From Orychophragmus violaceus (lineage: Eukaryota; Streptophyta; Magnoliopsida; Brassicales; Brassicaceae), in assembly GCA_030180135.1 (NCBI GenBank), contig CM058230.1:57258580-57322579 (forward strand): a DNA stretch of 64,000 bases. Reading direction: 5' to 3'. Shown in pieces: positions 22,170-33,783 of the stretch. The stretch's first letter is position 1; each line of letters opens with the position of its first letter. A program made the position numbers and the translations under genes. A model generated the notes under the pieces. It searched no databases. It saw only the letters and a list, made by a program, of their open reading frames with translations, and had not been told where the DNA came from.

Positions 22170-23440
22170 AAGGAGGCCTGTGTAATTGGTTCAACACCAA
22201 TACCCAGTGAGGGCGGATTCTAGGAATACCGCTATCTCGACTTTATACTAGCATAACATCAAAGAACGAGTCCAAGGTTAATAACACCTTGCACCCAACG
22301 CTCGAAGGCTCTCAAGCAATCTACGTCCACTCGTGCTTATCAGGCCCGAAGCTTACACACGCATGGACACCTCTTCAGCCCGAAGGCCTACACAACCGAC
22401 CGAAAGCCAAATAACCGCCCCAAAGCCAAACACTGGGGGGCTCGCCAAAACCACCCCCTTCCGACGATACAAAGGACGCGTGCCATGTACCGGCCCACAC
22501 GCCCTACACACAATCCCTAAAACAGTTCTACCACACATAGCCATCATATACAAGCAACGTTTTCAGTTTAGGTGGTAACCTAGCTTCCAGGTGCCTTTTC
22601 AATCGAATCAACGCAAATCATCCGCTAGATCTACACTACATAGTAAAAATACTATTAAACGAGGATTCATTTCCCGATAATGTAGTATAATAGAGAAGAG
22701 ATAATGTTCGGTCCTCACCTTAGTCTAGATCTGAGAAACAGAAGTAGATTTGGATGTTCCGATGGTAAATCTGGGGATCCTGCACACAGATCTAGGGTTT
22801 TACACGACATATGTAGAGAAAGGAAGAACGGATCTAGGGTTTTGGGCAACATATCTGAACAAAAAGGAAGATATGGTTCTGATCTAAAACTTCTACGGAT
22901 CAGAAGCATAGATCTGAAGCAGATCTGAGTGAGAGAGAGACGGAAGGAGAGATACGGTTCAGATCTACAAGTTTTAGGGATCATATATGATCTAGAAGCA
23001 TAGATCTGAAGCAGATCTGGGGTTTGGAAGAAGAAAACGAAGTAGATCTGAGATTCGGAGCTTCTCACCTTATGAACGCGAAGAACAGAGAGCTCTGCAC
23101 TCAAACGAATCAAGAAGATGACAATTGGGGGTTCGGATCGAAAACGGAAGCGAACGAGATTTTCTGGCAACTTTTCCAGCGAGGCGTAGCGGCTCCGAGC
23201 GGCGGCGCGGTGGCGGTTTGGCGACGGCGCGGTGGCGGTTTGGCGACGGCGCGGTGGCCAGGTGATGGTCGGTCGGTGGTGGTCGGTGGCTAGGGCTGGT
23301 CACTTGGCTGGCTCCGGTGACGAGCTGGGCTTCGCCGTTTTGCTTTTTTCTACAGAAATGATGGGGCTAGCTCTCCTTTTATAGGGAAAATCCCTAGGGT
23401 TTCCAGAATTAATGGGTTGGGCCTTATGCTGCAGGGTCGA
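22170..23440. other. unassigned, LTR- or promoter-like region
   Basis: No recognisable protein. 22730-23000 holds degenerate repeats of GATCTAGGGTTTT and AGCATAGATCTGAAGCAGAT. 23190-23265 holds three copies of a roughly 22-bp GC-rich unit (GGCGCGGTGGCGGTTTGGCGAC, copies slightly different). At 23378-23396 the minus strand has a TATA-like CCTATAAAAGGAG. This looks like the promoter and transcript start of an LTR or gene reading leftward. The adjacent integrase reading frame is cut at about 23440. Confidence 0.4.
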
Positions 23441-24404
23441 CCATATAGAGCCTCGTATGTTGACATCCCTATGCTCGAGTGGTAATTGTTGTTGTAGGCA
23501 AACTCAACCAACGGCATAAACTTAACCCAACTTCCTTCCCAATCCAGCACACATGCCCTCAACATATCTTCCAATGTCTGAATGGTCCGTTCAGACTGTC
23601 CATTGGTCTGCGTATGATATGCCGTACTAAGAAGTACCTTCGTGCCCATCGCTTTCTGAAATGCTTGCCAGAAGATAGAGGTGAACTTCAGATCCCTATC
23701 TGAGACAATACTGATTGGCGATCCGTGCAAATTTACTATGCACTCCACATAGTTCCGAGTGAGAACCTCTGTCCCATCCGTTTTCCTTATCGCCAAGAAG
23801 TGTGCAGACTTGGTGAGTCGGTCCACGATCACCAAAATCACGTCCTTCCTGTCGTCCTTGGTAACCCGGTGACGAAGTCCATGGTCACCATGTCCCATTT
23901 CCATTCTGGTATAGGCAACCCTTGAAGCATCCCGCTATGGACCTTCCGTTCCACCTTGACCTACTGACAGTTCTGGCACCGCGAAATCCATTCATTTACG
24001 TCTCTCTTCATACCTCCCCAATGGTAGTAACGCTTCAGATCCCGATACATCTTCACGATCCCCGGGTGAATCAAAAATTGGGACTGGTGTGCTTGCCTTA
24101 TAATCTCCTTTATCAACTCCTTGACTTGCGACACACAAATTCGGTTCTTGAACATGATCGTTCCATTGGACGCAGTGTGATACCCAATCACTTCCTTCTC
24201 GACCATTCTTTGCAGGATTCCATCTCGGGGTTGAGCCTCTCGGATCCTTCCTAATAGGTCGGCTTGATTCAAAACTTCCAATCTGGTGACACCCTCTACG
24301 ATCGTGGTGGCACACAACTGCAAGTTTGCTAGGGTATCTGTCAATTCTTGCACTTTCTTGTTGTCTGACACGACAATCTCTCTTCTGCTGAGAGCATTAG
24401 CCAC
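23440..24404 (-). pseudogene. Tekay-like chromovirus integrase remnant
   Basis: Minus-strand coding for the integrase of a Ty3/gypsy chromovirus: zinc-finger region (HQSQFLIHPGIVKMYRDLKR, WISRCQNCQ), then core blocks VILVIVDRLTKSAHF, SIVSDRDLKFTSIFW, TAYHTQTNGQSERTIQTLED and ALYGRPC. The fragment 23961-24404 begins inside RNase H (NALSRREI). A stop and a frame change near 23905-23960 break the gene, and the C-terminus (where a chromodomain would be) is lost at about 23440. RNase H continues at higher coordinates. Confidence 0.8.
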
Positions 24405-24653
24405 CTAGTTAGCCTTCCCAGGGTGATATTCTATCACCAAGTCATAATCCGCTAGGAGCTCTATCCATCGGCGCTGCCTCAAATTCAGTTCTCCTTGGGT
24501 GAAGACGTACTTCAAACTCTTATGGTCCGTGAATATCTGCACTTCTCCCCGTAAAAACAGGCACGCCATATCTTCAACGCAAAGACTACTGCTGCCAACT
24601 CCAAGTCATGGGTGGGGTAGTTAACCTCGTGCTTCCTCAACTTTCTCGATGCA
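24405..24653 (-). pseudogene. chromovirus RNase H remnant
   Basis: The reverse complement encodes ASRKLRKHEVNYPTHDLELA, then frame-shifted TDHKSLKYVFTQGELNLRQR, then ELLADYDLVIEYHPG, the classic RNase H blocks upstream of integrase. The Athila-type solo LTR interrupts it at 24654. A second copy of its outer part lies at 26176-26285. Confidence 0.78.
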
Positions 24654-25852
24654 TGATATATCTTGGTTTTTACCAGTTTTATGCCATGATATAAGTATGT
24701 TTTAGAGTCTTTTGTGTTTCTTTAGAGTCTTTTACAGGTTTTATTAGGTACACGCACGTTTGGAGTGGATTTGGAGTAATTGGAGCTATTTGGTGCATTT
24801 TGGAGTTTTGACCCGAGAGATAGAGCTCACTGTCCAGAACAGAGTGATGTGTCGATCGACACACATCAGCATCGATCGATGCACAGCGAGTTGGGCCAGT
24901 CTCGGCGAGAATTAATGAAGAATGATGAATTTGCAGAATTGCCCAGAAGTTCCAGATATTTACACAGAAGCCCCAAGACGTGATTTATCTATTTAATTAG
25001 GTTTTTACATCAGTTTTAAGATACGCTATCATACTTTAGAGCAGAGAGTTTTTAGAGCTATTTGGGGCTGATCTGATCCTGTACTACATCTTGTTTTTGG
25101 AGAAGATTTCGAACCCCTTTACTTATTGAATCTCTTTTATGATATCTATTTATTCATTGATCATGTTTTAATTATCTATGTCTGAGTAGATTCATAGTTA
25201 GGTTTATGGATTCTCATTAAGGATTTTATGACTTGCTAGATATAATTAATTCAGTTAAGGATTCATATCAATAGATGTTCTTCAAGCTAAATTGTGTTTA
25301 ATGCTAGTTCTAACTTGATCACTTAGAATCTAGATCTTAGGTTGCTAGATTGACACGAAAGTGTGGTTTAGAATCTGAACTATTTAGGTTGAGCAATTTA
25401 AATACTCGCAAAGAAATTTGGTTTAATTAGATTGTGAACATATCGAACTTGATTATTAAAGCTGATTTAATCTGTTAGGAATTACAAAGACATTTGGATT
25501 TCTGCAATTAGGCTTAGAGAATTCTCACAACGAAAGTTGGTTAATTCTATATCTGTGTTTTGAGTTTTAGAACTTTACCTAATTTGATCATGACTGAATG
25601 ATTTGTCTGCTTGTCTGATTTCCTGAGAACTCCCTAGACTTAGCGCCCTTAGTTAATTGCTTACAACCCGATTGCTACTGATTTACTTTCCTGCTTCTTT
25701 TTAGTTTCTAATCACATTTGCTTCCTCCTAGTTTAATCTTTTCTGTTCTAATTCTATCGTTGCCTAGAGTCCTCGTGGATTAGATCCCTAAGTACTACAT
25801 TGATATTAATGTGCAATTGCAGTTAGTATAGGGTTAAAACTTACACATATCA
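24654..25852 (+). mobile_element. Athila-type solo LTR (1,199 bp)
   Basis: Bounded by TGATATAT...ACATATCA and flanked by ATGCA on both sides (24649-24653 and 25853-25857). It is nearly identical to the LTRs of element D and has the same target duplication. Its first 100 bp match D's 5' LTR (for example ACCAGTTTTATGCC), while from about 24965 on it matches D's 3' LTR (for example CAGAAGCCCCAAGACG and CCCGATTGCTACTG). One palindrome pair is at 24849-24882. Confidence 0.9.
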
Positions 25853-25857
25853 ATGCA

Positions 25858-26175
25858 TAGGCGATCACCCTTCCTTCTTGCATCAAGACACACCCAAGCC
25901 CAACTACAGATGCGTCTGTGTAGACTACGTATGGTACCCTTAGCCGTGGTAGTACTAAAATTGGCGTCTGAGTCAACAATTCCTTTAGTCGCTCAAGACT
26001 CTGGGCGCACTTCTATGCTCAAACAAACTTTGATCTTTTCCGGTTAAAGCCGTCAAGGGCTTAGCTATGCTGGCGAATCCCTCCACAAACTTGCAATAGT
26101 ATCCTGCCAGTCCCAAGAAACTGCGAACGTCGGTTGCATTCTGTGGCTTCGTCCAGATGGTGATCAAAGACTACT
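25858..26175 (-). pseudogene. chromovirus RT/RNase H remnant, first duplicate
   Basis: Minus strand encodes ITIWTKPQNATDVRSFLGLA followed by GYYCKFVEGFASIAKPLTAL, the RT thumb/connection region before RNase H. It is essentially identical to 47484-47800. It ends abruptly at about 26175, where a second copy of the RNase H segment starts: a tandem-duplication junction. Confidence 0.85.
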
Positions 26176-26285
26176 TCTCCCCGTAAAAACAGGCACGCCA
26201 TATCTTCAACGCAAAGACTACTGCTGCCAACTCCAAGTCATGGGTGGGGTAGTTAACCTCGTGCTTCCTCAACTTTCTCGATGCA
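26176..26285 (-). repeat. second copy of the RNase H segment (duplication)
   Basis: Matches 24543-24653 base for base by eye, and ends with the same ATGCA before an LTR. This shows that the block containing the Athila insertion site is present twice in tandem. Confidence 0.9.
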
Positions 26286-27488
26286 TGATATATCATGGTT
26301 TTTACCAGTTTTATGCCATGATATAAGTATGTTTTAGAGTCTTTTGTGTTTCTTTAGAGTCTTTTACAGGTTTTATTAGGTACACGCACGTTTGGAGTGG
26401 ATTTGGAGTAATTGGAGCTATTTGGTGCATTTTGGAGTTTTGACCCGAGAGATAGAGCTCACTGTCCAGAACAGAGTGATGTGTCGATCGACACACATCA
26501 GCATCGATCGATGCACAGCGAGTTGGGCCAGTCTCGGCGAGAATTAATGAAGAATGATGAATTTGCAGAATTGCCCAGAAGTTCCAGATATTTACACAGA
26601 AGCTCCAAGACGTGATTTAGCTATTTAATTAGGTTTTTACATCAGTTTTAAGATACGCTATCATACTTTAGAGCAGAGAGTTTTTAGAGCTATTTGGGGC
26701 TGATCTGATCCTGTACTACATCTTGTTTTTGGAGAAGATTTCGAACCCCTTTACTTATTGAATCTCTTTTATGATATCTATTTATTCATTGATCATGTTT
26801 TCATTATCTATGTCTGAGGAGATTCATAGTTAGGTTTAGAGATTCTCATTAAGGATTTTATGACTTGCTAGATATAATTAATTCAGTTAAGGATTCATAT
26901 CAATAGATGTTCTTCAAGCTAAATTGTGTTTAATGCTAGTTCTAACTTGATCACTTAAAATCTAGATCTTAGGTTGCTAGATTGACACGAAAGTGTGGTT
27001 TAGAATCTGAACTATTTAGGTTGAGCAATTTAAATACTCGCAAAGAAATTTGGTTTAATTAGATTGTGAACATATCGAACTTGATTATTAAAGTTGGTTT
27101 AATCTGTTAGGAATTACAAAGACATTTGGATTTCTGCAATTAGGCTTAGAGAATTCTCACAACGAAAGTTGGTTAATTCTATATCTGTGTTTTGAGTTTT
27201 AGAATTGTACCTAATTTGATCCTGACTGAATGATTTGTCTGTTTGTCTGATTTCCTGAGAACTCCCTAGACTTAGCGCCCGTAGTTAATTGCTTACAACC
27301 CGAACTTGCTACTGATTTACTTTCCTGCTTTTTTTTTTAGTTTCTAATCACATTTGCTTCCTCCTAGTTTAATCTTTTCTGTTCTAATTCTATCGTTGCC
27401 TAGAGTCCTCGTAGATTCGATCCCTAAGTACTACATTGATATTACTGTGCACTTGCAGTTAGTATAGGGTTAAAACTTACACCTATCA
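26286..27488 (+). repeat. 5' LTR of D (1,203 bp)
   Basis: TGATATAT start and CCTATCA end. It holds a palindrome pair at 26481-26514 followed by CAGCGA. Confidence 0.93.
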
Positions 27489-27494
27489 AGTTTT

Positions 27495-27512
27495 TGGCGC
27501 CGTTGCCGGGGA
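27495..27512 (+). other. primer binding site of D (tRNA-Asp type)
   Basis: TGGCGCCGTTGCCGGGGA, the primer site characteristic of plant Athila and Tat elements, 6 bp after the LTR. Confidence 0.92.
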
Positions 27513-27623
27513 CTCTTTGGAGTCTTCGATAGATTCGAACTTAGGGTTTTTACTAGGATTTTTTTTTGTTTTAGTTACTGATTTTTCTGTTTCTTTCTCT
27601 GTCGCAGGTTTTACTTTGGCATA

Positions 27624-27717
27624 GCATCGATCGTTGCATTTCTTGTGTCGATCGTTACTAGGCGATTGGAGTTGAATCGATCGTTGCACTGTTAGCATCG
27701 ATCATTGCTTGGCGATT
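27624..27717. repeat. two palindrome pairs in the D leader
   Basis: Halves at 27624-27637, 27645-27658, 27674-27687 and 27695-27708. Each pair is followed by GGCGATT (27662 and 27711), so the pair plus GGCGATT is repeated as a unit of about 50 bp just before the gag start. Confidence 0.9.
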
Positions 27718-30311
27718 ACAGACGGTTTATGCAGACCCGTGATACCAGAAGTAATCCGAATACTAACCTCGTTAACCTCCAACTTGAAGAGCTTGCTAGA
27801 CTAGAGAGGACTAACAGGAAAGTTCAAAGAGCAAGGATGGTTGCTGAACATGTGATTATAATGCCTGATGCTCAAGGTACCCTGAGGGACCGACAAAATA
27901 ACCCGTACAATGCTGCTGGGGAACGGATTGATGCTTAAGGGAATGTTATCCCTGATCCTCCTGAGCAACCAAGACAGGAGCAGAACCAAGGCCAAGGACA
28001 GGCCCAAGGTAGAGAGATGGTTGTCCATGAGAGGACTTTAGCTGACTATAACCGTCGGGATGAGTTTCATGCTAACCGATCAGCTCTTGTACCTCCTGAT
28101 TTTGATAGGAATGATTTTGAAATCAAGACCATCTACTACTCTCTTCTGAGGCAGAATGCCTTCCATGGTTTTCCTAATGAGCAGCCGATGGATCACATAG
28201 ATGAGTTTGAGGACATAGTCACTGGGATGAAGTATGATGGAGTGAATTATGACTATCTGTTTCTCAAACTTTTCCCCTACTCTCTCGCTGGAGATGCTGC
28301 TGCCTGGCTGAAACAACGTCCACCTGGGAAGTTTATTACATGGGATGCTCTGAAGAGTGAGTTTCTGCGACACTTCTATGATGATGCTCGCTCTGATCAG
28401 TCAAGACAGGACATTCTCACTTTCTCCCAAGGTCCGACAGAGCCTCTTAAGACTGCCTGGATGAGGTTTAAGAAGTACCAACGTGACTGCCCGCATCATG
28501 GATTCACTGAGGTAAAATTGTTGGGCATTTTCTTTAGAGGTATAGATCTCCCATACCAGACTGCGTTGGATAATTCCAGCAATGCAAATTTCAACACCAG
28601 GACTCCTGTGCAAGCTAAGCAGTTGATAGATAACTTAGTAAGCAGTAATAGCTACAAGAGTACTGATAAAAGAAGGAATGAGTCTGGTGGGAAGATGGAG
28701 AACCAGGAGATAGTTGATATTAGGAGTAAATTGGACACATTTTGTAATCTTCTAGCTGGGAAGAAAGCTGTCCATTTTGCTCAAGATGTTGAGGTGATCA
28801 ATGCTGAAGAAGATGCTCAGGAAGATGAAGTGAACTACATCGGAGGATCTGGTTTCCAAGGAAACAGGTTTGGAGGACAGCATGGTAACAAATTTTTCAG
28901 TGGTCAGAAGAGTGCTTTCACAAGCAATCAAAACTCTTCTGGCTTTGGACAGAATTTTGGTTTCCAGAAGCCTTATCAACAAGGTAATCAGAGGACTTAT
29001 GGATCTTCCTCTTACCAAGTACTTCCTGTTGCTAATGCTCATGAGAGTAAGATGGAGAGTATGCTGGAAGGACATACTAAGATTGCTGTGGACTGCAACA
29101 AGAAGTTAGATGCTGTTTATGAGGATCTCAATGGGAAGTTTGAGTCTCTAAATACTCATGTGAAGCAATTTGACACTCAGGTGAGCCAAATCTCAAACTC
29201 TGTCAAAACAAAGAGTGTTGTAGACACCCATATTAAGGCCTGGTTAGTGTACATTGATGATGGATCACACCTAGGTGAAAGATTTGGGCTAAATACAGCT
29301 GAACTGGTAGAAGAGGCTGAAATTTTTGATTTTGAGGAAAATCTCTTGGGTGGAATCTATGAAAATTTAACTGCATCGATCGATGCACCCTTAGCGTCGA
29401 TCGTTGCATGGCGTGGACAAACAGATTTACAAGATTCTTGTGGCATTGATGCAGAGGCAGATTCAGAGCTTAATCGTTTATTCCCTGGAGTGTCTGAGAT
29501 AACTCAACATGAGATTTATGCACTATCTAATCGATTATATCCTAAAGTGTCTGAGGTAATTCAACAAGAGATTGATGAGCTTAAACAGTTAGAAGAGATT
29601 GGTGAAGAGTTGGAAGAAATTCCACAATCTGATGATCCACCTTATCACCCTTGTATGCAAAGGTACTTGGAGAAGATGCTGCCAATGGATGAGATGTTAA
29701 AGGATTGGGTTATAGTTGTTCCTCAACATATAAGTGATGTGCTATTAACTAAGATTCCTAAGAAGCTACCTGATCCTGAGATTTTTGTGCTGAGTTGTTC
29801 CTTTTTTGAGGATGGTTTCAAGCGCTCTCTGTGTGATTTAGGAGCTGCTGGAAGTCTCATGCCATATTCTGTAGCAGAAAAGATGGGTATGATGGATTTT
29901 TCACCCACTAGGACCTCTCTTGTCCTAGCTGATCAGTCAATAAGGATTCCTGAAGGAGTTCTTGAGGACGTCCCAGTGAGAGTTGGAAACTACTTGATTC
30001 CAACAGACTTCTTGGTGCTTAAGTGTGACAGTGAGCAGGATGATGCTTTGATTCTGGGCAGGCCATTTTTAGCCACAGCTGGAGTAGTGATTGATGTGAG
30101 GCACAACTTGATTGATCTCCATCTGGGAGATGAGCCTCTGCACTTTAAGATGGACATGCTGCGTAAGCCACTGATAGATGGGCAAACCTTCACTATTGAG
30201 GATGGACATGGAGCGCAGACAAGTAACACTTTGGTTTTGGATCCTGGGGAACATTTCATTTCGTCTTTTCTTGGACGAGTTCAACTAATGACGCTTACTC
30301 TCCACCTTTGA
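27705..30311 (+). pseudogene. Athila Gag-protease of D, one nonsense codon
   Basis: One register from about 27705 (likely start MQTRDTRSNPNTNL at 27729) to 30311, broken by a single TAA at 27936. The longest open part is 764 codons from 28017. The capsid domain is near residues 20-200 of that part (FHGFPNEQPMDHIDEFEDIV, then AAAWLKQRPPGKFITWDALK). A Gly/Asn/Gln-rich stretch follows (about 280-330), then a coil (about 350-395). The C-terminus is an aspartic protease-like domain (SLCDLGAAGSLMPYSVAEKM near 600; LILGRPFLATAGVVIDV near 680). The usual D-T/S-G reads D-L-G, as often seen in Athila. A palindrome pair is read in frame at about residue 453 (ASIDAPLASIVAW). No zinc knuckle is visible. 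Confidence 0.82.
29373..29413. repeat. palindrome pair inside the D reading frame
   Basis: Halves at 29373-29386 (perfect GCATCGATCGATGC) and 29394-29407, followed by ATGGCG. It is read through in frame without a stop, between the coil and the protease domain. Confidence 0.92.
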
Positions 30312-30384
30312 TGAGGAGACTTGCACAAAGGCAATCACAGTCTCTGTCAGGATCTCCAGCAAACTGATCTTGTTCGTCCGGTCA

Positions 30385-30441
30385 AGCTAATGACCTTAAA
30401 CAAGCGCTGAGTGGGAGGCAACCCACTGTTAGGTTTTAGTG
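30385..30441 (+). pseudogene. residual pol tail (ALSGRQPTVRF)
   Basis: Encodes QANDLKQALSGRQPTVRF and then a stop. I take this as the last residues of an Athila Pol, separated from the protease by a deletion that removed RT, RNase H and integrase. Element E keeps the same tail on its minus strand (about 35080-35130: QATDFKQALSGRQSTVRF). Confidence 0.55.
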
Positions 30442-31210
30442 TTTTTCTTTCTTATTTTTGGTGTTTTTCTTAGGATTTCACGTTTTTATTTGTTTTTGCT
30501 AAGTTTTTAATGCAGAACACTGTCTGGAGATGTGTGACGATCGTTGCTATATGTGCAACGGTCGTTGCAGGGAGATATGACGAAGAGATGGGATCGTCTT
30601 GTGACGATCGTTGCGGTCCTGTGCAACGGTCGTTGCAAATGGTTTAAATTGCAAAAATTAAGGTACGCGTGCTAAACCAGAATCAATTCGGTTCAGCTGT
30701 GACGATCGTTGCACCTATGCATCGATCGTTGCACACACGACCCAGGTAAGTGCCTTAACCCCTCTTCTCTTCTCTTCTTCCCCATTTCGCCGTCCGTACA
30801 ACCGCGAGTGCACAACCCTAAATATCTCATTTCTTCATCATTTTCTCTAATTCAAAGCTTGATTCTACTTATTTTCGCATCCCCTATCTATTTCTCTAAC
30901 CCATTTGCAGTGATTCCAAGGTAAGAGCTCTCATTTTCACCATTTTCGGAGTCGGTTCTAGGGTTTAGAAATTTGGGATTTTAGGCTTGAAATTGATGAT
31001 TCCGTACTGATTAGACTTGATTAGGGATGATTGGTGATGGTATTAGGCTGTTTGTGAGGCTTTGGAACGAATTTAGAAACAATTTTTGAGATTGTTTGTC
31101 GGCTGTGAAATCGCCCTGCAACGATCGACGCACTTGTGCAACGATCATTGCATTGCGATTTCACAGGGAGTTTTCTGCCGAGACTTATATGGTTTAATTA
31201 TTTCTTGCAG
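30442..31210 (+). other. D spacer with four palindrome pairs
   Basis: No gene seen. Pairs at 30534-30568, 30601-30636, 30699-30732 and 31118-31151. The first three use GTGA/TTGC and GCAA/TTGC arms (GTGACGATCGTTGC with GCAACGGTCGTTGC), unlike those in the LTR. The last is followed by ATTGCGATTT. A T-rich stretch ending TTTCTTGCAG at 31201-31210 precedes the env-like ATG and would fit a 3' splice site. Confidence 0.7.
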
Positions 31211-32615
31211 ATGCCTCCTTGACCAGCTCGCAAACGTAGAGCCACCACAGCAGCTACAGCTCATCATGCTCCACCGGTTGAGTGGTTCCATCGAGAATCA
31301 CCACATCCTGAGCCTTATCAGAGAGATAGGGAAGTTATACAACCACCATGGCCTCGAGCGGATAAGACACTGATTCCGACAGACAAGGTCTAGGGCATAG
31401 AGATTGATGAGCTGCTCAAGACTGACACGTTCACGGAGAGGCCATTACTTGACCGTTGGGATGAGTTTGACACATTGCTCTACAATGGTTGGTGTGGCAT
31501 AACGCTTAAGCCGGCCAAGTTTGCGGATTATTCGACTTGTAAGAGTCTGGGCATCGATGAGCAGGTGCTGGCATTGTGTAAGGGCATTGGTATGGGGACA
31601 ATGACTATGCAGCATTACGAGATGTACCCTGATCTGGTGAGACAGCTACTGGCCACCTGCAGAGTTATTTCCCCTGACCCAGAGAGCAGGAAGGCTTCAA
31701 GAGGTTTCTTTACCTTCATGTGCTTAGGAGCCAGGTATCAGATTCCCCTTCTCGATATCTGTCGAATATATGGATTCAACACTGAGTCGACACGCATTGG
31801 TATGTCTCTTGAGTGGGATGTGCCGGAAGCTCAGTATTTCTGGGAGTGTATTGGGAATGGTCAGTATAACTCGAGGACGACGAAGCTGATACATGTTAGG
31901 CATCCTGTTCTCAGATATGTCTTGTGCATCTTGGGATGTACTCTGTTGTGCAAATTTGAAGCGTAAGAACGAGATGGAGATGCTTTTCATTTGACTGAGG
32001 GACCAGTTTGAGGAGACTGATCTGAGAGATCCCACTAGAGGACTCAACCTGGGAGTTGTCTTTGCTCATCATTTATGCAATCTGCAGAAGAAGCCATTCG
32101 ATGGGAAGGGCACTGAGACAGTAGGGAGTCTGCTTACTCCCATTTTCAGGCATTGCAGGATTCCCTTGGAAGGTACATAGTGTAACGACAGCAAGGAGTT
32201 CCTTGATTTTAGCCACCTGCAGAGTGCTACATGGCTGAAGGAGGGACGTGTATGGGTCTATTATGACCCTACCACTGAGAAGCGTGGTGTGGATCTTCCT
32301 GCTGCTGGTATGACACAGATTGATACGCTGGATGCCTTGAGACTCCAGCCCCCTACGAGAGATCAGCGCAGAGTTCCTTCTATGGCTCATCCGCTGGGAG
32401 AGCCTTCTACACGAGCTTCTACTTCATCTGCGCCTGCACCTGCTGCCCCTGTTGATGATAATGGTCCTTATCCTGAGCCTTCAATGCCTTTTGGTGAGAT
32501 GTCTGAAGGAGAGTGGAGAGAGCATGAGGATGGCATTCTACGGAGCAATTGGAACTTCATGCGTACCTGCACTTGCAAGAGACAGCCGCAGATACATCAT
32601 CCAGGACCTTCTCGT

Positions 32616-33783
32616 TGATAGGTCTAGTTTTAATCCCTATACTAACTGCAAGTGCACAGTGATGTAGTTGTAGTACTTAGGGTATCGAATCCACAGGGAC
32701 TCCGGTCAACGATAGATTTAGAACGATCAAGTTAAAACTAGGAGAAAGCAATATGGGAAAGCAGTAAATCAGCAAGCAGAAAGTAAATAGCAGCGAGTTG
32801 TGAGCAAGGAAGCGAAGCGTTAAGTCTAGGAAGTTCTCAGGAAATCAGGATTACAAGCAATCAATCAATCAGGATCTAATCAGAAACTGTTCTAGAACTC
32901 AAAACACAGATATAGAATTAACCAACTCTCGTTGCGAGAATTCTCTAAGTCTAAGTGCAACAATCCAAATCTCTTTGCAATTACTAACAGATTAAACCAG
33001 CTTTAATTCCAAGTTTGATATGTTCACAATTAAACTAAACCAAATCTCTTTGCGAGTAATTTAATTGTTCATCTAGGTTCTTTCTAGCTAATTAACCAAC
33101 TGTCGTTGCATCAATCAACCTAACATCATAAATCTGGACAGCTACTTCAGATTAAGCATTAAGAGCAATCCTAGGCGAAGAACTAGCAGATATGAATCCT
33201 TACAGATTGATTAGACTATAATTCCATGAAATCCCTAATGAGAATCCCTAAACTTAACAGGTAATCTACTCAGACATGTTCATCGAAACAGAAAACATCT
33301 TGAATAGAAAACCAAATATCATAAAACAAAGTAAAGATCTGGTGTTCAAAATCCTCTCTCTTTCGAGAACAGGATCAGCCCCTAACTCTTTCTGAAATAA
33401 AATAAGACTTAAGAAAAGCGTCGCCTAAACAAGTGGCTAAAAACCCTAATATATAGTTTAAAACACGTTTTGGGCTTCTGTGTAAATATCTGGGCTTTTC
33501 TGCAATATCAGCATTCTTCATTAAACCGCCGAGTCTGGCCCATCTCGCATATGCAACGATCGACACCAAATGTGTATCGATCGATGCATTCCTCAAATGT
33601 CCACAGAGAACTCTATCTCTCGGCTAAACACTCCAAAAAGCTCCAGAAAGTGCCATAATCAACAAATCTGCTCCAAATGTGCTTGTACCTAATAAATACC
33701 TGAAAAGACTCTAAAACATAATAATAGACTCGATAAATAAGATATATACCATGGTTAAAATCCCTAAAATCCATGGTATATCA
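32616..33783 (-). repeat. 3' LTR of E (1,168 bp)
   Basis: TGATAGG...GGTATATCA on the plus strand. Palindrome pair at 33553-33587. CCATGG occurs twice near the end (33750-33776). Confidence 0.93.

Noticed and set aside
23024..23303. Overlapping frames on both strands over the GC-rich repeat as genes
   Set aside because: Both frames are products of the tandem GC-rich unit, with no recognisable motif.
25858..26285. Duplicate Tekay-like segments as two independent elements hit at the same site
   Set aside because: Both copies share the same target duplication and breakpoints, so a tandem duplication explains them better.
31475..31966. Env-like protein as evidence of an infectious virus
   Set aside because: ATHILA ORF-1-type genes belong to plant retrotransposons; this copy has several stops, a frameshift and a nested insertion.
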